From Flaveria trinervia (Eukaryota > Streptophyta > Magnoliopsida > Asterales > Asteraceae): 64,000 bases of DNA. The DNA lies in contig CM046447.1 of NCBI GenBank assembly GCA_025506515.1, forward strand, positions 83,733,748 to 83,797,747. The letters run 5' to 3'. Both the position numbers and the translations under genes were made by a program. Below are positions 40,641 through 51,721 of the stretch, in pieces. The stretch's first letter is position 1; each line of letters begins with the position of its first letter. Under the pieces are notes generated by a model. It did not search any database. It had not been told where the DNA came from and saw only the letters and a program-made list of their open reading frames with translations.

Positions 40641-41936
40641 GTATGTTAGCTTATTAAAAACTACCTCTAACATTCTAGGCAGAGGCAGTCAGCACTGCAT
40701 GCTATGTGCATAATGGAGTTCTTGTAGTTAAGCCCCATGGAAAACCCTTTATGAGCTATGGAACAAGAGGCCACCATTCATTGGCTTTCTAAGGTCCTTT
40801 GGCAGCAGGTGTACCATACTTAACACAAAAGACAATTTAGAAAAGTATGCTGAAAAGTCGGATGATGCTATCTTTGTTGGATACTCTTCTAGCTCCAAAG
40901 CTTACAGAGTATACAACTTTAAGAATCAACAATTTGAGGAGTCATCTAATATGGTTGTTAATGAGCACAATCCTTGTGTTAGGGGGAATGGCCCTGATCA
41001 TATCATTGATTTAGAATTGTTTCCAAACTATTCTAAATCATCTTGTGAGAATGTTTCAGTTAGAAAAGGTGCTCAAAATGATGCTGATGCTGCTGCTGAA
41101 GATCAATGTTTGAGCTTCCCAGACCTAGTCCAAATTCTCCAAGAGTTGCAACAAACAAAGTCTCCACCATTCACAGATCTGATAGCTTGACCATATCAAG
41201 GAATTATGAAGATTCTTCAAGTGAATCACTCACTGAGCCTCAAAAGTCATCAAGTGATCCACCACAACACCAGGCAGAAGGAAGTAATGTTTTAAAGGGA
41301 CGGGAAACTGTTAACACCACTTCGCAGCCAACCATTGATGATGTTTCTCACTCATTCAATCAATCCTCATTGAATGATTTTGAAACAATAGCAGGACAAA
41401 GTGTTCCAGTTCCTGAGCAGAATATGTCCAACCTAGAACTATCTCTGCAACTAGAAGTGATTCCTCGCCTTAGGATTCATAACACTCATCCTACTGAGAA
41501 CATCATAGGGGATGTCACTGAGGGTGTGAGAACAAGAGGACAAACTCATCATGGGAATGTCTGCTTGAATTCATGCTTTCTATCCCAGATGGAACCCAAG
41601 AAGGTAGAAGATGCCTTAAAAGATAGTAGCTATCTTGAATCGATGCAAGAGGAGCTGCTTCAATTCAAGAGACAGAAGGTATGGAACCTATGTCCATTAC
41701 CATTCGGTCAAGTACCAATAGGCACTAAATGGGTTTTCAGAAACAAGAGAGATGATAAAGGCTTGATCATCAAGAACAAAACAAGACTTGTAGCTCAAGG
41801 ATACACACAAGAGGAATGAATTGATTATATTGATGTCTTCGCACCAGTTGCAAGACTTGAGGCAGTTAGGATCTTCCTTGCTTATGCTGCATCCAAGGAC
41901 TTCATTGTCTATCAACTTGATGTCAAGTGTGCATTT
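40641..41936 (+). pseudogene. A integrase C-terminus, linker and RT fingers
   Basis: Bases 40641-40950 are a degraded INT tail (FLRSFG and GYSSSSKAYRVYN can be read across frames). ORFs 40951-41190 and 41106-41819 form the Ser/Asp-rich linker, then LQLEVIPRLRIHNTHP and SQMEPKKVEDALKD, and RT fingers (GTKWVFRNKRDDKG, KTRLVAQGYTQEE). A TGA at 41817 interrupts; VARLEAVRIFLAYAA follows in frame to about 41936. Confidence 0.82.
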
Positions 41937-43110
41937 TTGTATGGGGATATAGATAGGGAAGTCTATGTATGCCAACCTTCAGGATTTGAAGACCCACAAC
42001 ACCCCAACTATGTGTGCAAATTGGATAAAGCTCTATATGTGCTGCACCAAGCACCTAGGCTGTGGTATGAGACATTTTCTCAGTTTCTTCTGAAGAACGG
42101 CTACACTAAAGGTACCATTGACAAGATTCTCTTCATCAGAAAGTCTGGAAAGGACATCTTGCTCGTTCAAGTCTATGTTGATGACATCATATTTGGTTTT
42201 TCAAATGACCAGATGTGTAAGGACTTTGAGAGCATTATGAAGAAGAAGTTTGAGATGAGTTCCATGGGAAAAATAGACTTTTTCCTTGGAATTCAGGTAA
42301 AGCAAATGAAGGAAGGGTTCTTCATTAATCAATCTAAGTATGTGTCTGACATCTAAGAAAGATTTGAAATAAAGGATTGCAAGCCTGCCAAGACACCCAT
42401 ACCCAGAACCATAATCTTTGTCCTGACCTTGAAGGGGAAGATACTGATCAACCTCAGTATAGGGAAATTATTGGTTCTCTGATGTATCTTACTACTAGTA
42501 GACCTGATATCATGTTTGCTACTTGCATTTGTGCAAGATATCAGGCTGCCCCGAAGGTGTCTCACTTAGCTACTGTTAAGAGAATTCTCAGATACCTCAA
42601 AGGAGCACCTAAACTAGGTCTCTGGTATCCCAAAAACAAGGATTTTAATCTTTATGGATACTCTGACAGTGACTATGGTGGCTGCAATATTGACAAGAAA
42701 TCAGCATCAGGGGGATGTCAATTTCTTGGTGGAAGGATCATCTCATGGCAATGCAAGAAACAATCCTGTGTATCTATATCAACTGCTGAAGCTGAATACA
42801 TTGCTACTGCTAGCTGTTGTGCTCAACTGCTATGGATTCAAAATCAGATGTTAGACTATGGATTCAACTTAATGAGTACTCCTATCCATATTGACAACAC
42901 AGTGCTATCTCCATCACTGAAAATCCGGTGAAGCACTCCAAGACAAAGCATATTGACCTCAGGTATTATTTCATTAGAGATATTCATGAGAAAAAACTGA
43001 TTAAATTAATCAAAGTTGATTCAAATGAACAATATGTTGATTTGTTCACCAAAGCTTTTGATGAGCAAAGATTTAATATCTCATAACAGCTATTGGGATG
43101 ATAAAAATTG
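41937..43110 (+). pseudogene. A RT palm and RNase H
   Basis: ORF 41937-42356 carries VYVCQPSGFEDP, LDKALYVLHQAPRLWYE, the catalytic YVDDIIFG and MGKIDFFLGIQV. ORF 42377-42931 is the RNase H (SLMYLTTSRPDIMFA, GYSDSDYGG, STAEAEYIA, HIDNT). The last segment to about 43110 (KHIDLRYYFIRD, VDLFTKAFDEQRF) is in another frame, so frameshifts lie near 42360 and 42900. Confidence 0.86.
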
Positions 43111-43752
43111 TTTAGTTCACCTTTTTTGAAACCTTTTAATGTGCAATGTCTTCTGTCAATACAATTTAAGCCATGTTACAAAAGATCTTTCTGAAAATTT
43201 TCTAAGTGTAAATTTCTTCCAAAGAGAAATTAACCCTTGGAAGTTATTTTTATATCTTCCGAAGCAAAATTTCTCAAAGGTTTCTCGGAAAAACTTTTGG
43301 TCTCGGAAGAAGCGATTGATTACGTATCAGATCTACTTCCAAGGTTTACAAATTCTCCATTCGGAAAGCAAATCTAACCTTCGGAAGCAAAGTTTTTGCT
43401 TCGGAAGTAAGAATTGCCTTCGGAAGACAAATTACCTTCGGAAATGTTTTACATTCGGAAGAAAGATTCTACTGTGTAACGTAAATCTCTTGGGCCCCAC
43501 ACTGTAGAAAGTAAAGATTTTGTTAATGATATCGGATTATTTAACTGATTTTAACCTTACCGCCACTGTCATTTCATTCACTAAACCATCACATCACCTT
43601 ATCCTAACCCTCATTACCGCCTTCCCACCCTCTTTTAAATAATCTCAATTGTTCAATTTCATCTTCTTACTTGCAATTTTTACAGCCCTAGAAAATTTTC
43701 TCCTCTGTAACTTTACCCAAGCTCAAATTCATCCATATTCACCTTTCTCCAA
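43111..43752 (+). repeat. A pol-to-extra-ORF spacer with CTTCCGAAG words
   Basis: Non-coding spacer of about 640 bp. Between 43257 and 43460 it has at least four exact CTTCCGAAG/CTTCGGAAG words and several one-mismatch forms (TTCGGAAA, CTCGGAAG). The 122-codon frame at 43139-43507 (FCFGSKNCLRK) reads through the repeats and is probably not a gene. Confidence 0.72.
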
Positions 43753-45140
43753 ATGGCTCTTAACCCTTAGCACAACTAGGTCGCACTCCTTGATACTTCA
43801 AGGGATGCCGACTTCTCTGAAATCATCTCCTTTCTCACCCAATCACCTTACTACACAACACTTACCGTTAACCCCACTGTTTACTCCAATCACATGGCCG
43901 AATTTTGGGGAAATGGTCGAGCTAAAACCCTAAATAGGATTCGAGTACTGAGGTCCAACATTTGTGGACAGGAGTTGATCATTACTGAACAACTCATTAG
44001 GGAGCATCTAGAGCTTCATGATGAAGGAGCTCCTATTGAGTTCCCGAAGGCAGACTTGGATAGCACCTACATCTTATAGGATATGGTGGCGACATCAGCA
44101 GGTCAACAATATACAAATTCAACTTCTCTTACAATTGGAAGTTTCTCCTCCATGTTGTTCTCCACTGCTTGTCCAACAAGTCTGGCGGATGGGATCAAAT
44201 CCCATATGAACTAGGATGCTTAGTTCATGGATTAGTGAGAGGCCTACGCTTCAACTACTCATGATTTGTGTTCACCAATCTGATTGGGAATCTACAAAGG
44301 GAGACATTCTATATGTATCCTAGATTCATACAACACATCATCAACTGTGAGTTGGACCAGAGCATGCTTGTCTGTGCAGTTGCTTTGACTGTCCCCCACA
44401 TGCAGCGTACCATCTTAAGACATTGAAGAATTTATCCACCAACTTCACCGGAAGGTATACCACTCTGCTTCCAGGTATGATTGAGCGCATAGCTTCTGGT
44501 GACATCCCTGTTCACCTCACAGGTGATGAACCCACACCAACAACCACCACCACAATGCCAACACTGCCTTCTCCACCCATCACCATCATATATCAAAGAC
44601 GCCCTAAACGAACCCTTGTTCAATCTACTCTGATTGAACAAGCCCCTCTTGTTCAATCCAAAAAGGCTAGAGTGGAAACATGGGCTCCCACTTAGTCTTA
44701 GGTCTCTCCATCCTTCTCTTTTGACCTCAATATGGGTTTTGAGTCTCCTCAGTCTCAAACCCAAGAGCCCGACACCCAAACCGGCAGCCTTCAGATTGAG
44801 TATCTACACTCTTCTGAATAGCAAACAAGGGACAGCACCACCAGAGGCTCAATGCCTGTAGACATTGACCAAGGTCCCGGGTTAGTAGGCTTAACCTCCC
44901 TATCTTTTACCGACCTTCTATTCAAAACTGATGAAGAGATAACATCTCTCCATGGCAATGAAGTTAATCTACAACACCCACTTCAAGATCAACAAAGCCT
45001 GGAGAAATCCCTTATCTCTAGCCCCCATCAGCAACCAATTACTGAGGTGAGTCCCACTGATGTGGAGGGTACTCATGCAGATTCAGTTGCAACTACAGAA
45101 GGTGCCTCAATGGTGATAGGATCAGCGATCACAAGTTTGA
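43753..45140 (+). pseudogene. A extra (env-like) ORF, truncated by F
   Basis: ATG at 43753. Two TAG codons in the first nine positions stand where G has CAG-encoded Gln in an otherwise matching context, so they look like C-to-T changes. VALLDTSRDADFSEIISFLTQSPYYTTL and HMAEFWGNGRAKTLNRIRV follow, in the layout shared with G. A frameshift near 44080 leads to YMYPRFIQHIINCEL. Pro/Thr-rich pieces then run in ORFs 44423-44695 and 44852-45148. F cuts the gene at 45141. Function unknown. Confidence 0.72.
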
Positions 45141-45985
45141 TGTATTAGAGTTCAAAGCAGCGGAATACGAACAAGAATTAGACAATTGTAGCAAGCAATC
45201 GATACTTGTATGCATTAAGAGCACATTTGGTTATAGGGAGAGAATATATATTTCTGATTTCAAGGAATGTTTATAGATATAGAATATTTCTAATCAAATC
45301 ATTCATTCATTCCATTCATTCACACACATATTACAATAGGTTGTCACTCCTTATATAGAGTGCAACAATCACTGCTGTTATCACGGAAAGTGACAACTGG
45401 CAGATCTAATACAAAAATAACTAATTCTTAACAAACTACTGAAATGTTCACAACTACTGAGAACATATCAGAGTGTTAAGTACAAAATATAAAACTACAG
45501 AAACTACAACGACTGAAGAACAAGCTCTTCAGTCGTTTTACAAAACTACTGAAACATAAAACTACTAAAACTAGAAATATAAAACTACTGATATCACAAC
45601 TACTGAAGAAGTACTCTTCAGCAGTTGTGACAAACTACTGAGGCTTCAGTACTTGATCTTCAGACTTTGACCTTCAGGTGTTTCATCACCTGATGACTTC
45701 AGTAGATATCATCAGCTGATGTCTTCAGTCTTTGTCTTTAGACTTTGTACGTCAGTTGTTGATCTTCAGTACTTGTAAACTCTTCAGCTGTTGTACTTCA
45801 GTACTTTGGTCTTTCAGCTTCAGCACTTGTGTTCTTCAGCTGTTGTACTTTAGCACTTTAGTTCTTCAACTGTTGAAGTCTTCAGCACTTGTCAAACTGC
45901 TGATGAGTCTTTCAGCAGTTGTTGTGATACCATGTGGGACTTAGAGGTTTTCTGATCTTGGCTCATTGGTTCTTTTGGTCCAACA
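45141..45985 (-). repeat. F 3' LTR (845 bp)
   Basis: Starts TGTATTAGAG after A's interrupted ORF and ends GGTCCAACA at the PPT. A TATA box is at 45351-45358, and family-IV words (CTACTGAAG, CAGTAGTT, CAGCTGTTG, CAGTACTTG) fill 45480-45920 upstream of it in transcription direction. Confidence 0.82.
45351..45358 (-). promoter_or_regulatory. TATA box of F LTR
   Basis: The minus strand reads CTATATAAGG, downstream of the family-IV array. Confidence 0.6.
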
Positions 45986-45997
45986 AACTCCCCCTGA
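45986..45997 (-). other. F polypurine tract
   Basis: The minus strand reads TCAGGGGGAGTT directly before the LTR at 45985. Confidence 0.88.
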
Positions 45998-46037
45998 ACC
46001 AATGCAGCCAAAACCTCTAAATTATTCGTTGTCCCAC

Positions 46038-46951
46038 TTATTGTTGGCAAAGTGTTGGTCTTTTTCCTTCTTGATCAGTAGAAAAGATGACCCATGTAAG
46101 CTCCGGCCTGGGAAGAAATCTCAAATATTTGTTGGCAGAGTATGAATGGGAACTCTGTTTTGGGGAACAGGACACAGAGTTGTTATCCCATTCATGAGAT
46201 TTACTTCCCCATAATGAGTCTGTATGACTCTCGAACATAGGCCTCAAGGAGAACAACTTGTTCCTCCTGAGAGAGTTCTTCTACTCCTCCTTCGAAGAAG
46301 AACTCTGGACCATAGTACTCTGATAAGTACTTCATGGTCCTGCCATTTTTCAGCTCCATCGTAGTTACCTCCCTATATACAAATTCATCAGGATGGTTGC
46401 CTTCAAGGAGTAACTGGAGCTCATTCTTCTGGATGTCTTCAAGCTTTTTATATAGCAACCCCTTCTTTATCATCTTGTTTTCTAGTAAAGCTTGAGGGGT
46501 CTTCTTTGCTTGGTGAGCTTTCTTGAATTCATCAATGATTTCCCAAGGTGAGACTACAATGGCCAACATGATGGTAGAATCTATTGTTTTTCGTACCTGG
46601 CCATTGTATCTATGAGGAATAGTTCTTTTATGGATTCTAGAACTCACCCTGGGGTCCGGCAAGACTCTCACTCTCTCCTTCTGATACTGAAAAGTGTGCC
46701 TGAGAGTGTACAACCTTTGAGCATGCCCTTTCATGGCTTGAATAGATGATGACTGAGGAAATCCTTGTCAACCATCTTCAACAATTGCTCATCGTGCTGT
46801 TTTTGCTGTTCTTCTTCTTCTATCTTGACTCTGACCATTTCCCTTTGAGAGTCAGGTGTGATCATGGTTGACTTCGGGGTTTTGGCAGCTTTAGAACAGC
46901 AGAGAGTGGCAGACTATCATCATATCCTCCTCTTCGTCTCTTCTTCCATCC
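46038..46951 (-). pseudogene. F extra ORF, C-terminal part
   Basis: ORF 46734-46201 (177 residues): RVRVLPDPRVSSR, IDSTIMLAIVVSPWEIIDEF, KKLEDIQKNELQLLLEG, LSEYYGPEFFFEGGVEELSQEEQVV. A further frame (46256-46038) may be its frameshifted end. Bases 46735-46951 are low-complexity. The W-x-Y unit of B, C and G is not evident here. Confidence 0.5.
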
Positions 46952-48570
46952 TCAGCACCCTTCTCCTCCTTCTGGGTGCATCACTGGATGATGGTTGGGT
47001 TGGTGAAGGAATTGGTTTTGAAGAATGAGGATGTTTGGATTTTGGCTTAGAGATTGGTTGGGAGATTGATCTAGCATCTTTGTAGTTAGTTTCGCCTTTG
47101 TGAGTTTAGTCATCTCTAACCTTTTACCAGCCTCAGCCTCATCAAGGGCTTCCACAATAATCCCTTTGTTGAATTGCTCAGACAGACAGATTCTGGTGGC
47201 TATAGCCAGAATGCAGTCCCTGGTCCACGCGCGGATCTCCATTAATGATCTTCCTAAGTATTTTGCAATAAAGCGGATCATTATTTCCAACCTCTCTTTT
47301 TCCAGAGCATCATACCCTGCCCATCGGGTTTGTATCTCTTGCACTTCTAACCTTCTGATCTCACTATCTAGTGTGGCTGTGTCAAACCCCTGCCTGAAGA
47401 GTTGTTCAATTATTTTATCCATGGAGCAGCTGTGTGTAGTGTCAGCTTCTTTTACCAGCTCCTCCAAGGATTTGTCTTCAGCAGTATGACCATCAGCACT
47501 TTTCTTTCACTTGTAAGTGAGCAGAGGTTGCTTTTCCTTCTCCTCCTCTTGGGCTTGCTTCTCTTCCTTCTTTTCCTCTGATCTTTTCCTCTTCTTTTCT
47601 TTCACTGCAGTACTCTCCCCCTTTTTGGATGCATTGGAGGAGGGGGTTTGTACCGCAGAAAGAGTCTTTTGGACAGCAGCATCAATCAAGGGCTGTAAAT
47701 TTGAGGAAAGCCTCTCATCAATGGCTTTAGTCACAATATCAGTGATTATGGGTGTGATGAGAGGGACGGAATTTTGAAGTACAACACCTATTTGCTCAGG
47801 AGGGTTCTGTTCCTGAGAAGTAGGGCCTGAAGCAAAGGCAGGTGGTTGAGTTTGCAGTGGCTCAGTGTTTGGGAAACCTTCAAGTGAAGGTGCCATCTGT
47901 GGGTGGGTAGAGGCAGATGGTCTTTCTCCTTGGGAGAGTTGGTCAAGTAGGTTTTGCAGCCTACTGACTTTCTCTTCAAGGATTGTCTTCTGGGCAAGAA
48001 CATCATAAAAAAAGCCCAGGTCATCATCAGCCGAAACTGAATCATCTGACCTCCTGCTTAGTGCAGGATTTACACGTGCTGGGTGTAGACCAGTTGGTGC
48101 ATGTGCCCCTTGTGCTTGGTACTGGGGACTTCCAGCCTCAGGACAATGTCCATCATCGGCTGTTGCCTCTAGTGAGGTCTTAGGAATGTTACCAGCCTCA
48201 TTCTGATCATGTGCTGAGTCAGAGGAGGTGGCAGCCTCACTAGATATTCTAAGCTCCTTATCTACACCAGGAGATAGAAGTGGTAAACCCCTATGCTGTG
48301 GGTTCTCAAGTGCACTTTGTTCCTCCCCCTCAATTGTAGAGGTATTCCCAGTAGTAAGTGGTTTCTGGGGAGGGGGTGAGGAGTGCAGTTGAGTCAGCAC
48401 TTGTGCAACTATTAAAGTTGGGCTATGAGGGGTGGTTGTTTGGGGTGAAGGGATAGAAGCAGTGTGCACCTGGGGAGGTTGGTGCTCTTCAATGGCAATC
48501 CCCTCAAGTGAGGAAGATCCCAGATATGTAGGTACCCCTTGAGTGGTTGCTGCAGGCTCCTGTTGAGAGA
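46952..48570 (-). pseudogene. F extra ORF, middle part
   Basis: ORF 48469-47507 (320 residues) is Pro/Ser/Gln-rich with a short coiled coil (AQKTILEEKVSRLQNLLDQL) and ends in a Lys/Glu/Arg-rich patch (KEKKRKRSEEKKEEK) resembling a nuclear localisation signal. ORF 47467-46952 (171 residues) is helical (EIRRLEVQEIQTRWAGYDALEKE). These are pieces of one protein separated by single frameshifts. Function unknown. Confidence 0.55.
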
Positions 48571-48574
48571 AAGC

Positions 48575-49546
48575 CTAAGCGGCTATAGCTGGAAGAGTCA
48601 TTGTATCCACTAGGGGGTTTGGACTAGTGGATATATCCTGCGTTTGTGTTGCAGGGGCATCCTCAGGGGACTCAATTCCCTGAGTAGCCGTTTTGGGTTT
48701 CTTTTTGGTGGGTTTGGTGGGGACTTTTGATTTGGAGGTGGTGGCTGTGGGTTCCAGCTGCGTGGGTTTTCGCAGCTTGGCAGCCATTTTGAGTGTCTGG
48801 TCAGAGTTGTGTCGGGAGTATACTTCCGGCAGAACAGCCGTAGCAGGGACTCCCAAGCCAACAAGTCCCTCAGCATTAAGCTGGTTTGTAATGATGGCCA
48901 TTATGAACCGTGGTTATAGTATCCAACGGTTGGCAGTTAGGTTATAGTATCCAACGGTTGGCAGTTATGAACCGTGGTTTGTAATGATGGCCATATCCTT
49001 GAGCTCTGAAAATATTATTTCTGAAAAGTTTAGCGGTTGTTGCTCAAGAATAGAATACATTACCTGCTGCCATTTCGTCGACATTTGATCCCAAGACGAC
49101 GTCTTAGGGGCCAAACATACATTCACCATGTGAAAGATTAGGCGCTCAGCGTCATTAAAGTGTTTCTTCAAGATAGTGGAGGCACTGAGATCGCCTTGAT
49201 ATCCATGTTGGGCAAAGGATAGATCTGTGGGGCCCTTCGGATATCCAGCAGGAGAACTAGCATCATTCAGATGAAGAATTTTGCGGATTATTGCAGGAGT
49301 GATGACTACTTCTTTGTTGTTTACGACCGACTGGAGAGATGGCGTGTTGTTCTCCCCAGTGGTAATAGTAACGTTCATCGAAAATTGTTGAAGGGATTCG
49401 GCATGTAGTATGGGATTCAGAAGAAATGCCGTATTGTATTGGGAATGAACCATAAGATCGATAGCAGTATCGAACTTAGTCCAGATGGGCGATTTAGTGA
49501 GGTAGGCAACACAGTTGTGTCGCAGTTTAATTTGCGTGGACGCCAT
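48575..49546 (-). pseudogene. F extra (env-like) ORF, N-terminal domain
   Basis: ATG at 49546. The N-terminus contains RHNCVAYL, the HN-x-VA signature. It continues with YNTAFLLNP, VVITPAIIRKILHLNDA, FAQHGYQGDLS and SSWDQMSTKWQQVMYSILEQQ, matching the layout of G's extra ORF (FITPAIINRHLQLDDE, FEQMGYEGDFS, GGWDQIPED). A duplicated insertion at 48885-48994 breaks the frame; ORF 48901-48575 then gives a Thr/Lys/Pro-rich continuation. Confidence 0.72.
48885..48994. repeat. Nested duplication in F extra ORF
   Basis: A 17-bp word (TTTGTAATGATGGCCAT) occurs at 48885-48901 and 48978-48994. Between the copies lie two 26-bp units 28 bp apart (48914-48939 and 48942-48967, each containing CCAACGGTTGGCAG) flanked by TGAACCGTGG on both sides, all in direct orientation. 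Confidence 0.9.
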
Positions 49547-50313
49547 TGAGAAGAGGGAAGTTTTTGGAGAGGAACGTTAGGTTTGAAGAAGATGAAGCAT
49601 TGAGAGCTTAGATCAGGGATATTTATAGGGTACGGGTAAGAAAACGACTGAAGGATGTGGTGTTAGACATCAGTAGTTTTAAACGACCGTTGACATGGTA
49701 TTATCCTTTCAGACGTTGAAACAGCTGAAGTCGTGGTGTTAGGCATCAGTAGTTAGAAAACTACTGAAGACCGTGGTTTTGACTTCAGATGATTGAAACA
49801 ACTGAGGACTTGGTGTTTGTCATCAGTAGTTATGAAACTACTGAAGACAGTGGTTTTGTCATCAGCTGTTGTAAACAACTGAAGACTTGGTATTAGTCCT
49901 CAGTAGTTATAAAAACTACTGAAGACATGGTTTTGCTTCAGTTGTTTAGAATGAAACAACAGTTGTACAAACGACTGAAAAGAAATTTCTCATCAGCTGT
50001 TTTCGTCAATTCTTAGCTTTTCAGCAGTTTCATACTATCCTCAACACATTCATCAGCCTTTTTGGCTGATTTCAGTTGTTTCATAGGACATCAGTACTTA
50101 TCTGTTTTTACTGATCGCAGTAGTTGTAACTGCATCAGTAGTTGTAACTACATCAGTAGTTTAGAACAGATGAAGCACTTCAGTACTTGTAAGACATGTA
50201 GCCTTCAGTAGTTATAAAAACTACTGAAGGGAAAAGGACTCATCAGTACTTATATGTGACATAGTTACTAATAATCATCAGTATTTATGACTAAGATCAT
50301 CAGTAGTTGTCAC
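49547..50313 (-). repeat. F spacer with family-IV tandem repeats
   Basis: Non-coding. Between 49744 and 49960 six units start at about 49744, 49783, 49821, 49860, 49898 and 49936, a period of 38-39 bp. Each holds CAGTAGTT-N3-5-AACTACTG or the CAGCTGTTG...CAACTG variant, i.e. an inverted repeat. Further copies continue to 50300. Confidence 0.88.
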
Positions 50314-50887
50314 TTATTCTAGCTGCAGCATACCAAGCCTTAACACCAGGTTTTGGAAAGTTGAACTATCCAAAGGCTTAGTAAAAATGTTTGCAAGCTC
50401 ATCAGCACTAGGCACAAACTTAGGATCAATCAGACCTTTTTCAAAACAATCCCTTATAAAATGATGTCTGATCTCTATATGTTTGGTCCTAGAGTGCTGG
50501 ACTAGATTTTTGACAATGCAAAGAGCTGAAGCACTATCCATTAACAATGGAGTCTTAGTCTCTGTAATGCCATAGTCCAAAAGTTGGTTTTGAAGCCAGA
50601 GTACCTGAGATGTACAACTTGCAGCAGCAATGTACTCTGTTTCAGCAGTTGATGTAGCAACTGAGGTCTGTTTCTTGCTCTGCCAAGAAATCAAGCAGTT
50701 GCCTAGGAATTGACATCCACCAGAAGTTGATTTCCTGGTCAACTTACACCCTGCATAGTCACTGTCAGAAAAAGCAACTAATTTACCAGAATGTCCAGTA
50801 GAATACCATAAACCTAGATATGGAGTGCCTTGCAGATATCTAAAGATCCTCTTGACTGCAATCAGATGAGACTCTTTAGGTGCAGCC
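50314..50887 (-). pseudogene. F RNase H
   Basis: From about 50887 a frame with SHLIAVKRIFRYLQGTPYLG and SDSDYAGCK leads into ORF 50742-50314: RKSTSGGCQFLG, STAETEYIA, MDSASA (Asp of the third site), IRHHFIRD and LANIFTKPLD. It ends at the natural terminus. The upstream RT, including YVDD, is missing because the coding sequence jumps at about 50888. Confidence 0.88.
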
Positions 50888-51715
50888 TAAAATCTGGAGG
50901 TAGAGGAACCAGTTCCCACACTTGCTGTTTCTTGAACTGAAGAAGCTCAAGCTGCATGGCATCAACCCATCCATTGTCCTTTAAAGCAATGTGATAATTC
51001 TTTGGCTCTTGCTGACTGATGAAGAGAGCATAGAAGCAGAAATTTGACAATTGACTTCTTGTTGATACTCCAGCAGTGATATCACCAATGATTTGAGACA
51101 TAGGGTGATTCTTCAGATCTTGATACACAATGAGATCTGTGCAAGTGTTTGTAGCAGGCTCAGCAGTAACAGATGGTGATGATGAATCATTTCCTTGAAA
51201 CCAATCAGTGGATGGTAATTCAAAGGAAGTTGAATTCGAAGAGATCTCATCAGCATTTGTTGTGGATGGTGCTACTGGAGCTACAGGAACATCAGGTCTA
51301 GCTGAATCAGGCAGCTGATCACTAAACCTGAAAAGGTGAGTACTGCAATCATCATCATCATCAGCAGTACCACCAGGTGGTGAACTGTTGACAGGAGCAA
51401 CAGCAGGAGTTTGATAAGGAACATATTGCAGTATGTCCAAATCAAACAACTCCACAGGACTTTGTGGAATCTTGTCCTTTGGAGATTCATTGAACTTAAC
51501 ATGTAGAGTTTCTTCAACCATCTTTGTTCTGCAGTTGTAGACTCTGTATGCCTTGCAAGTAGATGAATAACCAACAAATACCCTGCATCCACCTTAGGAT
51601 CAAATTTATGGAGTTGATCCTTTGTGTTGAGAATAAAACAGGGACACCCAAATGCTTTGAAAAATGAAATCAGAGGAGCCAAATGATGGAGGACTTCATA
51701 TGGAGTCTTCATCAA
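50888..51715 (-). pseudogene. F integrase tail, linker and RT lead-in
   Basis: ORF 51715-51281 begins with the INT tail (PYEVLHHLAPLISFFKAFGCPCF). ORF 51521-50862 is the Ser/Asp/Pro-rich linker and the lead-in DLKNHPMSQIIGD, SQQEPKNYHIALKDNGWVDAM, QVWELVPLPP. Right after LPP the sequence switches to RNase H, so fingers, palm and thumb of the RT are deleted. Confidence 0.82.
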
Positions 51716-51721
51716 CCTCTA

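Larger units (their letters stand above)
16737..45140 (+). mobile_element. A: Sirevirus-like copia element hosting B and F
   Basis: Plus-strand parts in order: LTR, PBS, gag (split by B at 17690/37359), knuckle and coiled coil, linker, protease, integrase, RT, RNase H, spacer with CTTCCGAAG words, and the start of an extra ORF that is cut by F at 45141. The 3' end lies beyond the window because F and G intervene. A is older than B and F. Its pol carries many stops and frameshifts. Confidence 0.85.

Noticed and set aside
43139..43507. 122-codon plus-strand ORF after A's RNase H
   Set aside because: Runs through the CTTCCGAAG repeats of the spacer; composition is driven by the repeat.
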